Below, piece after piece: positions 10,911 to 24,938 of a stretch of 64,000 bases of DNA. Under the pieces are notes generated by a model, which saw only the letters and a program-made list of their open reading frames with translations, had not been told where the DNA came from and searched no databases. Made by a program: the position numbers and the translations under genes. This DNA comes from Tyto alba (Eukaryota > Chordata > Aves > Strigiformes > Tytonidae), in NCBI RefSeq assembly GCF_018691265.1, contig NW_024881322.1:14347489-14411488 (forward strand), given 5' to 3'. Position 1 is the stretch's first letter. Each line of letters begins with the position of its first letter.

Positions 10911-13769
10911 AAGAGAGCTGAATGTCAGCTGTATCAATTTTGATTTCCCTCTTTAGGAAGAAGCAACAAGTAGTGCATGCAGTAAGGAATCAGATATTGT
11001 GATGGATAATAAGTGAAGTTTTTGAAGAAGGTAAACATCAATTGCTCACCGTGTGAAACTTTTTGAGAAAAAAAAAAAGAAAAGAAAGAGGGCACTGGTG
11101 GGGAAATGGAAAATTTCTGAAACTGGTGGTTGTTATTGGTGGAAGATCAGAGAAACCAACTAAAGACTGGTTCTGAAGAGAAGAGCCGTGACATTTCTTA
11201 GTGGAAGCCAGCCAGATAAATTAGTGGAATATGAAAAAGTCCCAAGAAAGATTGAGACTAAGTGTTTTTAGCTGGTGAGTAAGGTATGTTGCTTGGTACT
11301 TTTCAAGGATGTAGCACTGAGAAGAGGTTCACTATGGGTTGTTTGTGCACAGTAAGCCGGTGAGATCTATAGGTGCTTTCTCTGTAAGGGGAAGAGTGTG
11401 GGTATGTATCCCAAAGTTGAAGAAAAGTGTGGAACACTCAGTGAATTTAAAGAGATGCTTGTAATCCTAGTGGGGGGTCCAGGTATTATTTAGTGACTTG
11501 AAAAAGCTGGGTAAACTTTTGAAAACATCTTCCAAAGTGCCTTCTTGGCTAGTCTCAGCTGCTTAGCTCACCATGCAGCTTCTTAATTTCCCTCCACTAT
11601 CCAAAAGCAATTGCATGCCTGGCTTGGAGATCCTTAAACTATGAGAGTTTCAGTGACTACCAGTATATTTCTTCATGCTAAGTCATTGTTTGGTTTGCCT
11701 TCAGCAAATACTGCCACTTCTGTTTAGAAAGAAGAATGTGGTACTGAACCTATAAGCAAACAGTATACGTGGGAATAATAGATAATTACTATGTCAAAGT
11801 AAACTATGATCTAGTCAGGATGGAAAATCCACTTCTGGCCACTGCTGTAGTGAAAGATGACATTAAGAACAGATAACTCTATAATGGAAACTGCTGGGAA
11901 TTGCTTTATTTTAAATGGCAAGCACTTGCTTAAACATAACAATGAGCAAACGAAATAGTTTGTTGAGACTTGACTCTCTGTTAATTGTATACCATAGAGT
12001 AGCAGGTGTCTAAGCATGTAATGATTTGTTTAATCTGTATTTCTGAGTTGCTCTGAGGCTGCCAAGAACAAATACTCAGTACTGGAAATTAAATCTTAAG
12101 AAATAATTTGGAAAAGGCAATTAGCTGGTAGGTTTGGCTGAGTTGTAAAAAGTGATTTGTGAGAATCTTCCTAAGCAAGAAGATGCTCAGTCAAGGCCCA
12201 GGTCTATCTGGAACTGCAAGGATGAGCTGCTTGTACCTATATACTACAGGCTTGATTTCACTAAAGCAGAAGAGCATCAGCTTTTCATGTGTAGCAATAT
12301 ATTTTATAAATTTACACATATACTTATATTTTCTCCTAATCCAGTGGTTTTTAAAGGTACAAGTGGGTCTGAGGCATTTGGGAGGGGAATGTCTAAAATA
12401 TCTTTAAAGGGAGAGATATATAACATCACCCGGTGTGCTTTTTTTCTGAGAATATGTATTTGGTTTTTTCTGTTAAGTACCTGCTTATTCTCCTCCTTGA
12501 TACAGCCTTGTAGAGTCCAGATCACAACTGAATGAAATGTGATAGGAGATAAAATATGTAATAAAGGTGGATTGATAATGAAACATTTGATAAGATTGCT
12601 TTTGTCTCTTGTTTCAGAGAAGGCTTTACTAGTGATTTATAATTTCCCCAAACTTCTTTATTCCTCTGTGATGCATCAGTGCCAGCTGTTAGTGGGATTG
12701 GATCGATATATGAAATCATGTAGATAACCCAAAATGACACAGTTGCTGCAATATACAGAGAAAACGATGAATACATTTATACTACAGTATTTTCTCTGAG
12801 GGAAAACCTGCTTACTTAAGTGATAAAAAAAGCATTTTTAAAACTTATTCTATAAAGATATATTAAGGAAAAAAGATACATACCATTTCAAGGACTTAAC
12901 ACAAAGATCTGTGGGTTTTTTTTTGTTGGGTCCATCATTTCCTTTTGATAGTACTTTAGGTAAGCATAAGGGGTAATTTGTTGTGAAAAAGTGGAAAATC
13001 GAGTTTTGGTTGCATTTCTTATATATTTTAATTGTGTCTTTCTTAGGATGTTTTCTTTCAAGGATGGCTTATTATAGTAGCAGTTTGTAAATGTACTTTG
13101 TTTAGGGAAGATAAAATCATTCAAACAGTACACAATACAGTCAAAATACATCAATTCCAATTTAGCTTTACACAGAGCAGGATCACACAGAGCAGCATCA
13201 GAGAAATGAAAGTGAAGCCTTATAAATGTAGGAGATAAACCTTTGTCTTCACTTTTCCAAAGCAAGAACCACATCCTGTGGGGTGCTCACCATCTGCTGC
13301 CCTAATCAATATAGCTGAGAGTTGGCTTTTCTCGATAGGTTTGTTCTTCTAGCCAGCAACTATCCAGCTATAAGAAAGTATCATTGTTTGGCGTGAGGAG
13401 GGAAAAAGAATTATATCTTTTATGGGAAATCTAAATCATCTTGTCATCATATAACTCAAAGATGGCCAAGTATGTTTTCCCTCAAATTTGTTTAAACAAA
13501 CAAATGTAATTCTTAGGTTTGGGCCTTGGAAGCCAAGTTTCCGTCCAATGTGAATTTAGAACATAAAGATTTGTTTGTGATGGAAACAATGCCAGACACT
13601 TCTGCATAGCAGCGTAATGGAGCGCCGCTAGAATGTAGCTTATAAAACCGGATTCGGGAAAACAGAGCTACTCTGTCTAATTTGGCCTGCGCCGTGTGAT
13701 TACAATAGCATAATTGTGCAGCTTGGAAGCCTTTCCCTCTCTGCTGAAACGAAGCAGTATTCAAACACG

Positions 13770-13910
13770 TGTGAGAGCATTTCTTCGACAAAAGGCCAGG
13801 GCTGAAGCCTCTGCATATCCTTCCAGCCCTCCTCCGCGACGTGACCTCCTCGTGCCGCTGCGACTTCCCGCGGTGACTGCGAGCTGTCACCTGCACGTGG
13901 CTCTTGGGGC
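13770..13910. other. GC-richer, CpG-containing patch
   Basis: Local GC and CpG density rise sharply over the AT-rich background, with CCGCGACGTGACC and TCCCGCGGTG among the CpG sites, and a CACGTG E-box at about 13894-13899. Long frames cross it on both strands (13513-13896 minus and 13714-13947 plus), but neither shows a domain I know. It could be a small regulatory element, a non-coding RNA exon or an eroded GC-rich repeat. Confidence 0.35.
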
Positions 13911-15377
13911 ATCATGGTCACCTGGTACAACCACACCGTTCTGTTAGGGCAGCAATTTTTTTCTAGCAGTTTGTAGAATTAAATTCCCCTGAATGGGAGT
14001 GTTTGCTTTTCTCCTGCGTTAGACAGTGATGCTTCCTTAGCGAAGATAATTTGTACATTCAGCTTGTGTTGATATTTAGGGGGTGTGCAGAGGTACTCAC
14101 TGAGTAGGAAGCACTCACAATTTGGATTATTTTGGAGCCTAGTCCAAAGGTTTTTGGAAAGGATTTCTACTATTTGAAAGGAGCTGAGATCCATTTCCTA
14201 CACAAGGTGTGCGTATACAGTAATCTTGTTCCAGCAACAAAACTATGAAAGCAAAGAACGAAAAAAATCTTCCAGTATTTCAATATTTACCACTTCATGT
14301 TCAGTGCCTCTGAATGTTTCATCTGCTTCTGTGATCAGTAATACGGCACTTTATATGTGACTGTCAAAAAAAAATAAAGATTAGAATGGATTTTAGTGAA
14401 AAAAGGAGAAATTCAGTGAGTACTTCTTGTAAGAAGGAGAAGTGTAATGTTTTTTTCAGTGGTGCATCATTTGTAAGTAAAAGCTATAGTATTTTTATTC
14501 TGAAAGCAAAATTATCTCCTTATAACACTATATTTTAGGTATTGACCTTTGAGTAAAACAAAAATATTAACTGAGGCTCAAAATATTCCTCTGCTTCATC
14601 CCAGACCAAAGTTTCCTTTTCTCATTGTTTGGGGAAAATATGAGGAAAATTTATTTGTTTATTCTTTTTTATAGGACATGAGAGACGATGGGAACTAAAT
14701 GTATTAAAATATATTTGTACATACTGTTATATGAAAAGTGTGCTAGTTACCACTTTTAGAAGCCAGCACATAGTTATAGGCACTTAAATAGAGAAAAGAT
14801 AATTTTGGGTTATCTTTGGGTTGTTGGTTTCAAAATGCCGGCTCCTGTGGAAACTGAACTAAATGTTGCTCAAATAGTTGTGTGGGAGACTTCTCTGAAC
14901 ACCCTTTGAATGCTCTTGTAACTCCAAGTTAATATTTATGCTAAATATATAAAGAGCTAGCAAAAAGAAATTGATAGTTACTTTTTTTAAAGAGGAGCTC
15001 CATTCTGAAAGCTTGTTTCCTTCTGAAAAACAGTCCATCTACTTTTATAATATTTTGAGAGCACGCAGTTCAGTAGTTTTTGATATGCATAGTATCAAGG
15101 TCATGGCAGTCAGAGCAAAGATTTTTAGCCCAACACTGCAATCCAGATCTTGCTGTATGTTCAGATATTCCTTTAATTACAATGATTAATGGAACGTTAA
15201 GCTTTTTTCCACTATGGACTCCGGTCAAGAAAAAACTTAAAAATACAAAAATTAGTTTTTTTTTTTTTTTCTGGTAGAAACTGGGAAGAGTAGCATTGGT
15301 GGCAGAATCTCATTGCCTATTTTGAAGGTCAAAATAAAGCTCAAATAGATTAATAGATTTCAGACATCTCATTGCCA

Positions 15378-15423
15378 GACTCTGTAGTGGGGGGTAAAGT
15401 CTCAGCCTCCACTACAGAGAGTC
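15378..15423. repeat. Short inverted repeat (hairpin)
   Basis: The arm at 15378-15393 (GACTCTGTAGTGGGGG) pairs with 15406-15423, whose reverse complement is the same except for a 2-base bulge and one mismatch. The loop is about 12 bases. It stands alone in unique sequence. Confidence 0.75.
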
Positions 15424-17116
15424 ACCCATCATTCACAAATAGAAGAGAAATTTAAATTCTGTAGTATGTAGTAAATTTGCCATTAATTGTAGTGGAAGCT
15501 GGAGAGAGACCCGTGAGTTTATTCTCTGTGTCTTAGTAATTTCTTATTGAGCAAATTTAGCATCCACCTTGATCGGCGTTACTTCTGACTCAGTACAGAG
15601 TAAGACCTACTGGATATCCTGCTGATAGACTTTCTCAAGATGTTTTAGATTCTGTACCTGGTAAATCTTTGAGATGCATGGATCACCTTGGTCCTCCCAT
15701 TCCAGTGGGTAACAGTCTCCTGAGGAAAGGCAGACTAAATTTTCCTCTGTGTGTGTGTATGTGTGTCCATGCACTAGTTTTTTCCCATGTCCCATACCTA
15801 ATGGCACTACTGAGTATGACCGTCAGCAACCGCAGCTCCTTGCTTTGGCACGGCTTGCACACTGCTGTGATCCGTATCACAGTTTGGAAGCTTGGGAACA
15901 ACTGCATCTCTCTTAGAAAGAGATCTGAGCCATGTCCAAAGACAGAAAACGGTGAAGAATCACTTGCTCCAGTGGTGACAAGACTTTCTTGTTAAATGTT
16001 TGTACATATTTCCACTCTAAATTTGTCTAACCAGCTTCAACCTTTGGACCATACTTTCTCCCTTCTCCTCCTCCCTTCTGAATTTAAAATTTCTAAAATG
16101 AAGTCTGCTGTTAGGCAGACTATGAGGATGCTTCTTTGAGTGATTTTAGGGCAACAAGGGAAATAAGATCTGAAACCATAGACTAATCTTGGCATCTCAT
16201 TTGGCCAGTGCCAACTGGAAATTGGACCGCAGGTCTTGAATTATGCCTTTAAGTCCTGAAATGAGGTCTGCTCAGACGAACCATGCTGACTTCAGTGAAG
16301 CCAGGGCAGACGTATGAGCCTTCCTGAGCAAAGATCTTTGCAATTTCACAACTGAAGTTAAAACCCACAGATTTCAAGGGGTGTCCAAATATGGTAAAAT
16401 AAACAGAGAAATACTTCCCTTTTCATCGTCCGAGAGCTGCCATTCACAACACTAACACAAAGTTAGTTTAGTCAATTCCAGGAAGTTTCTTACTATTCCG
16501 AAGAACAGAAAAATCCACCATAATAAGAGTTGTAGCTATCTTATGTGACTGCTGTTACTACCCTGGAGGTAAACAGGAAGGGGATCCGATACACTTAAAA
16601 TAACCAAGATAGTTTAAAGGGGGGATGTGTGATTCTTCCTGTCTGTGAGACAGAGTTAATCACTGCAAGTAGCTGGCAGTCTGTGTTTTCTTACGGAGAA
16701 ACCCCTCTGTGTCATTTCACAGTACGCACTTCGGTGGCTGATTTCCTTCGATGACACAAGACGTACTTTCCTTTCTTCATCATCCTGGGACATCATGGGG
16801 TTTTCCTGCTCTCTGATAAGAATATTTTTTTTTTTTTCCAATTCCTCTTAGCAAAAATGACTAGATAATGTGGTCAAACAAGGAGATACCCTGCAGTTCC
16901 TATGATGACATACCTCCCTGATGGTGACTCACCTGGTGATACAAGTCTTTCTGTTGATATTTCTATTAATGATAAAATAAGCATCTGGTAAAAAAATTAC
17001 TTCATTGGTTGTATGTGATTTGTGTTCTCAGCTCTTTCAAGAACTCCAATTATTTAGCGTTAGGAAATAATACACTAGGATTAGAGGTGACCTGCACTGT
17101 GGAAAATTATTAGAGT

Positions 17117-17815
17117 TCACCTGTAGCCTGTGTAGAGTATCGAGGTTATTTGAACTGAACTAGATGTAAGCCAGAGTGTTTGAATTCTACTCTGTATCCA
17201 ACTCCAGATCTCAGCAGGCTGGGGAATGCATGTTTCCCATACTGATTCAGATCTACCTTGCAAAAGTGTAAAAGGAGAACGCTTATCAACAGGCGGTACA
17301 GTTGCAAACAGATGAAAACCCTGATTTGTTTCATTTTGTTTGTTCTTTAATGCATCTTCCCGGAGTATCCGTGCCATTATACCTAAGGCTGTTGTAAATG
17401 AGGGTGGAAACAAGCCTGAATAACACTGTCGTTTAGAGCTCCGTTTTATTAAACAGATATTAGTGAATGTAAAACAACTCGCAACATTTGCATTACTATT
17501 TAATGGAAGATACAGCGGGGGCATATGCATTAGGACCCTGTGAAAATCAGGCCAGATAACTGGAAGGCCATGTAAAAGCTTTAGTCTAAATTTCATAGAT
17601 TTTAATAAATGTAAATGTAGGTGTTCTCGTGACAGCTTTTCTTTGTCTTCCCTTTCTGTTATTCTGTTTTGCCAGTGTCCACCACCATGTATCACCTCAG
17701 ATATCCAGATGACATAGGTCACCTTCTCTTTCCCTGGTAACTTCAATCTCATTATAACCATGAAATGTATCATTGGCAGATGAGTGTGGAACTGACCAGT
17801 ACAGTTCCTGGACAT
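17117..17815 (-). other. 232-codon open frame of unknown meaning
   Basis: This is the longest open frame in the window, starting at ATG 17815 and ending at 17117. The translation shows no signal peptide, repeat or domain that I recognise, and its Trp/Cys/His-rich mix does not look like a typical globular protein. The DNA contains an octamer site ATTTGCAT at 17486-17493 (ATGCAAAT on the minus strand) and several TAAT cores, and the sequence has the look of a vertebrate conserved non-coding element. No splice signals or poly(A) signal were tied to it. It may be a chance frame, a non-coding RNA exon, an old retropseudogene or a conserved enhancer; I cannot decide from the sequence. Confidence 0.3.
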
Positions 17816-20571
17816 GGATATTCAGGTGGAAGATTTAGCTACAGGTAAAACCAGAGGATATAACTCAGAGTTTTCATAGGAAGAATCAACGTCAGTGCTC
17901 TTAAATATGAGTATTATTTAGTAAAAATTCAGTTTTCTAGCTGGGCTAAACCACTGTAAATCTTCCAGACTTTCTCTAGCACTGGTCAGTGCCTATCTAC
18001 CTTCAGAAATCTTTTGATATTCTTGACTACCTATTGACTCCTTTAATATACTGTACAGAGAATAACTACAGAGACATACAGCATATGCATAGACATTAGG
18101 ATTTGGAAACTAAAGATTCATGAAAAGGAGCTCTTGTTTTCTCCATTTCCTAGGGACTAACAGAATTACATTGCTCTGGACTAAGGTTTTATTGGATTTG
18201 ATGCTCAGCTCTGAGATATTAAACATCTGTATGAATTTCTCATGCCTTTTCAAGATGAAATCATCAGTTTCCAAATCCCATAATGACCAGAGTTGTTGTT
18301 AGATTATCTAAATTATGGGAGCAGTGAGAATTCATTGCATATCACTTCTTTGTCGACTTTGAGGTGACAGAGGCTGGGCAATCCTGCGATTGCAGATTTT
18401 CTCGGAGGGGAGCTGACATCAGTCAGTGGTGGAGCAGGCCAGGCTGTGGGGAAGGACCATTGCCAACCAGCAATGCTCAGTGTATCCTCATAATCTATGG
18501 ACCCTGCTATATATATGCCTTGCCTATGTGCCTAGCTACAGCCATAGTCAACATAGATGGTCTTGTTGCTTAGACATTATATTCTTGTGACCAGATGGCA
18601 CATGTTCATGCTCCTTGTTTGTAAGCTGAATGATCAAAATAGTGATGCAACCTCATGACACCGCTGTGCTGACTCTTCTCCATGTGTCTTCTCCAGCATG
18701 TGGGGCCTGAGGTGTCTCCCTTTGTATAAACTGTTATGGTTTTGTCATTTGGGTGGCAAAAAGTGCTACCAAAAGAAAAATTTATTCTAAACTGTACTTT
18801 TACATCTCTAGAGAACTTCTGGATAATAAACACTAGAGGTTTGATTCCCAACTACATTGTGGTCATAAAGATCAGGAAATTTGAAAAAAAAAAAAAAAAA
18901 CAAAACCAAACCAAAAGCCAAAAACCAAAAAAACAAAATAGAAAATCTCTAACACTGTGTCAGAGGGTCTGTCATCTGCCTGGAAATCCTGGGTTCTTGG
19001 ATTAGACTCAAAACAATAATCAGATTTTCTCACCAAAGTAGCAGATGTGCTATAAGGATGGCCTGTTATTCCTGCATCTCTGCTCCCAGGTCTTGTGAAG
19101 ATTGCAGCTAAATTGGCCAGTGTAAGTCTGCAGATAAGATGTAGATCCATTAACAGAAATGTCAGTTTACTATAAAGAAGGCTCTTGTGAAATTTCCTAC
19201 TGGATACAGGGAGGTGACAAAAACACAGTGAAACATCCTGAGATTCCCCATCTACTTTTGCAGTTCCAGGAGGATTGAACAAGCAGCTAGAAACCAAAGC
19301 CTTAACTGAGCCAAAGCAAATAAAACTTTTTTGAGGTACCTCTCGTATTAGTTACAAAGACACTTAAAACCTTGCAGAGACAGATGTGCTGCTGCTGGAA
19401 AAATAGAAAAGCGAAAACTGACTTAGAAGCGTGGAGTTCTTCACAGGGGACTGGATGCTTTGAGCTACTAGAGTAGGTGGTTTTTCACAACGTTTAAAAG
19501 CAGAAGGGATAAGATGGAAATTATAAAAATAAGACAGAAGAACAACAAGTGAATCATTAAGAAGTCAATATTAGCCCAAGATTACAGCCTCACCTCTTTA
19601 CTTTGTACTGGTCAGCTCCTGTGAGCAAAGCTAATAACCAAACTAATAACTAAGAAAGCCAGAAATACTGTTGAGCCATGAGTCGTTATCAAACAGCACT
19701 TATCAGGATGGTTCACAGTCATTTCACTGATACTGGACAAAAACACGGGCATGGCAACTTTTCCTACTCACTGACTATTAGTCACATCTTGGTTAAACTG
19801 AAACATCATTTTAAATATTACAGAAATGTGGCACTTTGCTCAAATAAGGCATCTGTTCCAGCAAAATGTTATGTTTTGAACATTAAAAAAAAAAAAAGTT
19901 TTCTGTTTTTAAAAAAAGCATGTGGACATGAAGATGAGTCAGTTGGTTTGAGTGGTTACTGTATGTGAAGTTATTTTGAATCATGTAAAAATTAAAAATA
20001 CTTTGAAAAAAATCGCTTTCCTGAAATATTTCTTTAATGTTTTTCTTTGCCTTTGTTTTATTTTTATCTTTCCATTTTACCAACCACTCAGTGAGGGAGA
20101 AAATAGCAAACTTTTACAACTCAAAAAGATCAGGAGATTACAAACGTAGTCATGTAGTTGTGGGATTCTGAATGGAGAGTACAGATGAAACATCAGCCGC
20201 AACCAAACTCCCCTTAGAGTGTTAAGACATGCCAGTTAAAAGTTTAGGTTTTCTGTAAACACTAGGATTATGTCTATGACCTTGATAATTTGACAATTCT
20301 TAAAATAAGTGGAACTCAGGGGATATTCAAAACCTTATAAAACAGAGTATTCTGAGCAGTGATATTCCCAAAAGCTGTCTAGAACAGAATAGGGACAGTG
20401 AAAGCTGAGGGAATATTTAAATCCAAGGAGCTTCTAAGACCTTTGTAAGACTTTCCAGGGAGGTAGGGCTGTATTTGTCAATTTGCCTAAACATCTTCAC
20501 TCCATATGTTTTCACATTTTGCTCATAAGCTTTTAATGCATTTTACATTAAACAGTCATCGAATAAAAAGA

Positions 20572-20591
20572 AAATTATCCCGGGATAATTT
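20572..20591. repeat. 20-bp perfect palindrome centred on CCCGGG
   Basis: Bases 20572-20581 and 20582-20591 are exact reverse complements with no spacer. The centre is CCCGGG and the flanks are ATTAT/ATAAT. It sits at the edge of a GC-richer patch. A dimeric protein-binding site is possible, but no known operator or response element is identified. Confidence 0.9.
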
Positions 20592-23289
20592 CAGGAAGCA
20601 GTTTTCCTCCTCCCGGTGGTGTGTTCTGCCCATCGGGCTACAGAGCTGGTGTCTTGCCTGCGGGAAATAGCCCTGCCAGGGGCACTGTGCCATGGCCCAA
20701 GGGTTATAGCATCTTGGAGCAAGGCAAGGCAGAGGTTTTAGCCCTTTTAGGCTGAGAGAAAGCAACACTTAGGTCAAGGACTGCCAAGAGATGTGCTGGA
20801 GCTTATGGGGTTCACAGAGAAGGTGCCTGCCCTGCAGCACAAGCAGAGGCACCTGCCTTGCCCCGTCAGCAGCACCCGAAACCTTGGGCTATCCTCAAAG
20901 CACACAGGGCGGATTCACCGACAGGCACAACCATCCCTGTATGCTCAGGTTTTTCCCCAGCGGGTATTAGTGAAACTTTATTTGGAGAAATTATACTTCA
21001 GCATCTGTGATGGAAACAGCCCTCTGAAGAATGGTTTTGTGATTACAGTTGTGGTGCTCCTGAAATTACCCGATTGCCTACCCTGGCAGCAAGGTCCTGC
21101 CGGCCAGTGAAATGTGAGCCAGGCAAAGTAGTAGTGTAAGGGCAATTCAGAGCTTTTGGGGTTTGGCATCGGTGCTGTGCTGACACTGTTATGTGTAGGC
21201 ACCTATGCTGGTGCAATGAATGTTGATACAGTACAGGAGACAGTAATGGCCAGTTTTTTTGGCCTGAATTCCTCAGCTGAAAGTGGAAGTGGGAGGAGAA
21301 ATTTTTTAAGAGGCGGGAAAAAAATTAAAAGTGCTTCTGCTGTTCATCCCTGCTGCATTTGTGGATAAGCTATGGATCAGAATGGGCTGGGACAGTGAAT
21401 CTCTCACAGGCTGAAAGAAAATAAATTAAAATGGAAAAAATACTCCCTGGCCAGTTCAGATGAATTCTGAAAAGTATTGTTTTGGCATAAAACTTACAGA
21501 CCTTTTCTAGAAAATAAAGTAAGAGGACACTGCAGCTAAGGCCTCTCACAATAGTACATTCTGACATATGTCCCCTCTCTCTCTTCACCCCTGTTGCCTG
21601 CACTACCAAAAACCTGTTACAAAGCAAGAGATTCACCTAGATGCAACAGCAACAAAAAGAAGCCATGTACCTCTGTGGTAGGGAGGACCAGAGACTGCTA
21701 TAGAGAAGCTCTTTATTCTGGAGCTGCATGTAAATGCTGTCCTCACCTGCATCAAGAATACTTAAGACTGTTTATCTGACTTTTCTGTCTATATAAAGCC
21801 AAGACGAAAAGTAAAACAACCCCACAACCAAGGTGGTTTTGCAGCGGCCAGTGTGAGCGTGGTGCTACTGCATGTGAGTCAAGGAGTATCAAGTGGAAGG
21901 AACCAAAACCCTACCACTTGCTGGTCCAGACAATTTAAATGCAGGCAAAGCAATGCAACAGAGCTGTTGCCTGCTGTGGTTGATGATGAGCAGTGCCCTT
22001 CAGCTTGGGCTCACTTTGCTTCAACCCCTGAGCTGTCTTCTCCTGCTGCGCACCGACCAGCAGAGAAGGGTAAGGCCCTGGTTGTGATTTAATTGAGGCT
22101 GAAGTAAGTTATTTTCTACAATGTGCTGATTTAAAGCTGACCTTCTGAAGCCTTTTGGAGTTAGTGAAATCTGGTCTGGAAATGTCACGGTAATATACTG
22201 AACACTCTACTTCTGATTAATTCGTGCCTACTGTAAGAGTGGTTGGGAAACTCCTTTATTTTAAAAATGTAAGCTTGAACTGAATGCTAAATCTTCATTC
22301 AAAATGAATAGTCTGAGGAAAAAGCATGCAGTTATCTTCAGGATGCTTTAAATGTATTTTGTAGCATTCGATTTATTCTGTTTTGACTCTCAAACATGAT
22401 TCTATCTATATATATAACATTACTATGAAAGTCAATATGCAATGTTTCCCCCTAAATTTTTGGTTTTAGAGTGGATGCAGTTCTATAAATTGGTTTGCTT
22501 TTAATAAAACTGATTTTTTGCTGATGGGAAAAGTTAATAAGGACCCTTTAACCAGCTTTACATAGAGTGTATTTTCTCATACTGTTTTGATGCCTTGTCT
22601 TCTAAAATTGACATAAAACAGAAAACTCAGAATTACACAAACATGAAAGTAATGCTGAGTTTGTTGATTTGTGCTGAAGTCACACGATGCCCCTTTTTTA
22701 TCCATTTTTCTTTCTATGGAAACTGTCAGTGCATTTGCCTGAAGTGTGGTTATATCATACTGTTGTATTCCAGATCATTTTGGACACCGTAGAAAAACCC
22801 TGGTTAGAGGGAGTATGTGAAACGTCTGGACTTTTGAAAGGGTCAAGCATGCGATGTATGTGCTTCATTAGTCCAAATGTAGGCTGCCTTCTGCATTCAT
22901 AAAGCAATACTTTTTGCAGTACATGAGTTATGGAAAAACAGATCATGATTCATGAAAAAAATCCTACTTGCACACAGTTGGATGATCATCTTACTGGTAC
23001 TTGCTTTTTTTTCTAAGCACGAGTTTGGGTGTGGGTGCGCAGTGGCATGTGGATAGGGGAAGGGGGGACTGTGTGTGCATGTGAGTTTATATATGGAATT
23101 AATATATGGATTGGGATATTCTTTTTAAGTCTGTAAAGTGTGCGTGCTGCTTTTATTCATTAGCACCTACAAAGGACTAATTGCCATCAGGCATGTAGGT
23201 GGAATTTTTGGCAGTGAGCAAGAAACGCAATAGGTTTGATGACAACCAATGATCTGCCAAAGCCTTGACAGAAGAAGCAGCTAGTTTTG

Positions 23290-23830
23290 CTGTCACTCAC
23301 CCACCCCTTTAAATTCAAATGCAGATGCTTCCAGGGGGTGTGTGGCACCCATCCAAGTCAGCGTTTGAAACGGAGGGCTCCTAATACTGTATATACAGAC
23401 AGTGCTGTAGCTGCGGCTGCTGCGTAAGGCTTGAGGTGAGAGGGAAACGTGAAAGCTGAAATTGAGACAGGAGGATACGGGCTGCTCTGCCTTTCCTGCA
23501 GTAATGACAATGGGGTGACAAGGACCCAACCTGGTGCAAGGGGTAGCTGCCTTGTGGTGCCCAGCAGGACCTCTTACTGGGGAAGCGGAGGATGAGAACT
23601 GACTTTGGGCTTGTAAACCCCATGAGAGCTGTCACAGGAAATCCGGGATTTACAAGGCTGCCTTTGCTGTGCCACGATACGTGGCCCGTGTGGTACCACT
23701 GCAGATGAGTGACTGCGGCGGGTCTCCGGCACCGTCAGGATTGGGCTCGTATCTGCCGCTGCAGGACCCGGGGCACTGGCAACCCAGGGGACCAGAAAGG
23801 GCCCATCTGACCTTTGGGCGTGACACTTTT
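23290..23830. other. GC-richer, CpG-containing patch
   Basis: GC and CpG content rise against the surrounding AT-rich DNA, most clearly at 23660-23830. No CR1 or LTR words are present and no open frame shows a known domain. It could be a weak CpG island, a regulatory element or a non-coding exon. Confidence 0.35.
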
Positions 23831-24938
23831 GCCCTCCTGCCTGTTAGCTCTAGTTCTTCAGCTGGAAATTAAAGCTCTTGCAGAAACTCTCTGAGAAGTC
23901 CAGCATAATAAAAGTGGTGTGGCTAGAAACTGCCAGTATGTTAAGTACCTGTGCTGCTGAAAGCAGCACGTCAGCTGTGGCTGAAAACTGGCCTGTATGG
24001 TATCTGTAAAATGGCTGTCTGTCATATCGTAAGGCACTACAGGATGCCCACATAACGAACATTACATAAATAATGACAATTTTTCTCTCCATCAAAAAAC
24101 CCCAAACTAATCCATTTGAAGGAAAACCAAGAAAAAAAAAAAAAAAATAGATGATATACTGCTCTCCATTAGTCTTTGCTTTTGCAGTATTAAGCTCCAT
24201 GTCTTTCATTTTGCTTGGAAAATGTGATTGTGTTCCTTACGATTAATATGTTTAGGTCTACAGCTGCATTCTAAACACATATGATGCATAAAATGGGCCA
24301 GTGTTAGCATTGGTTTTGACTTGCATAGGTCTAAACATCCTCTTATGTCAGGAGTCGAAGAAGTTTGTCTAATACATGACAAAGAACCATCTTTACAGCA
24401 TTTTGGGGGTTATTCTAAGAATAAATGTAATCCTTTAGCTAGTTGTGTAAAGCAGATATTAACTGTCTCTGAGAGGGCCTACAGTGATGTGTTTGAGGCG
24501 AAGGACATGGGTCTTTTGAGTCTGGCTCAAGTTCTCTTTATATCCCAGAGTCAAAAGGTTCCTCCGCTGGGCTTCCGTACTGCACGCCTCTCCTATCACC
24601 TCAGACGACCTACTTCTTCCCCCCATTCCCCCTCCCCAAGAGGAGGGAGAGGTGCTAATTCTGTTGGAATGTGGCATTTATCACCTGTCAAGTTCCAGGG
24701 GGATTAGTAAGGTTGCTACTTCATACCATATTTGTTTCAATATAGTCCATATTCTTTGATTCATACTCATAACCTTTTGTACAGTTTAGAGTTAGCTGTA
24801 AGAAATCAGTACAGAAGTACATGAACTCTGAATAGTTGATCATGTAAAATAAATAAATAAATATCCCCCCCAAAAGATAAGGGGGTGAGATGAGGCAGTG
24901 AAAAAGACATGACTGAAAGTAGGTTACATGTTTTTTTG

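Larger units (their letters stand above)
7670..17116. other. Unique AT-rich DNA, no gene seen
   Basis: No repeat body or gene was recognised. The block includes a 26-base T run at 10885-10910, a small GC-richer CpG-containing patch at about 13770-13910, and a hairpin at 15378-15423. Open frames here (for example 127 codons at 13513-13896, minus, and 128 codons at 12888-13274, minus) show no domain I recognise. A short GT microsatellite-like tract lies at about 10489-10512. Confidence 0.55.
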
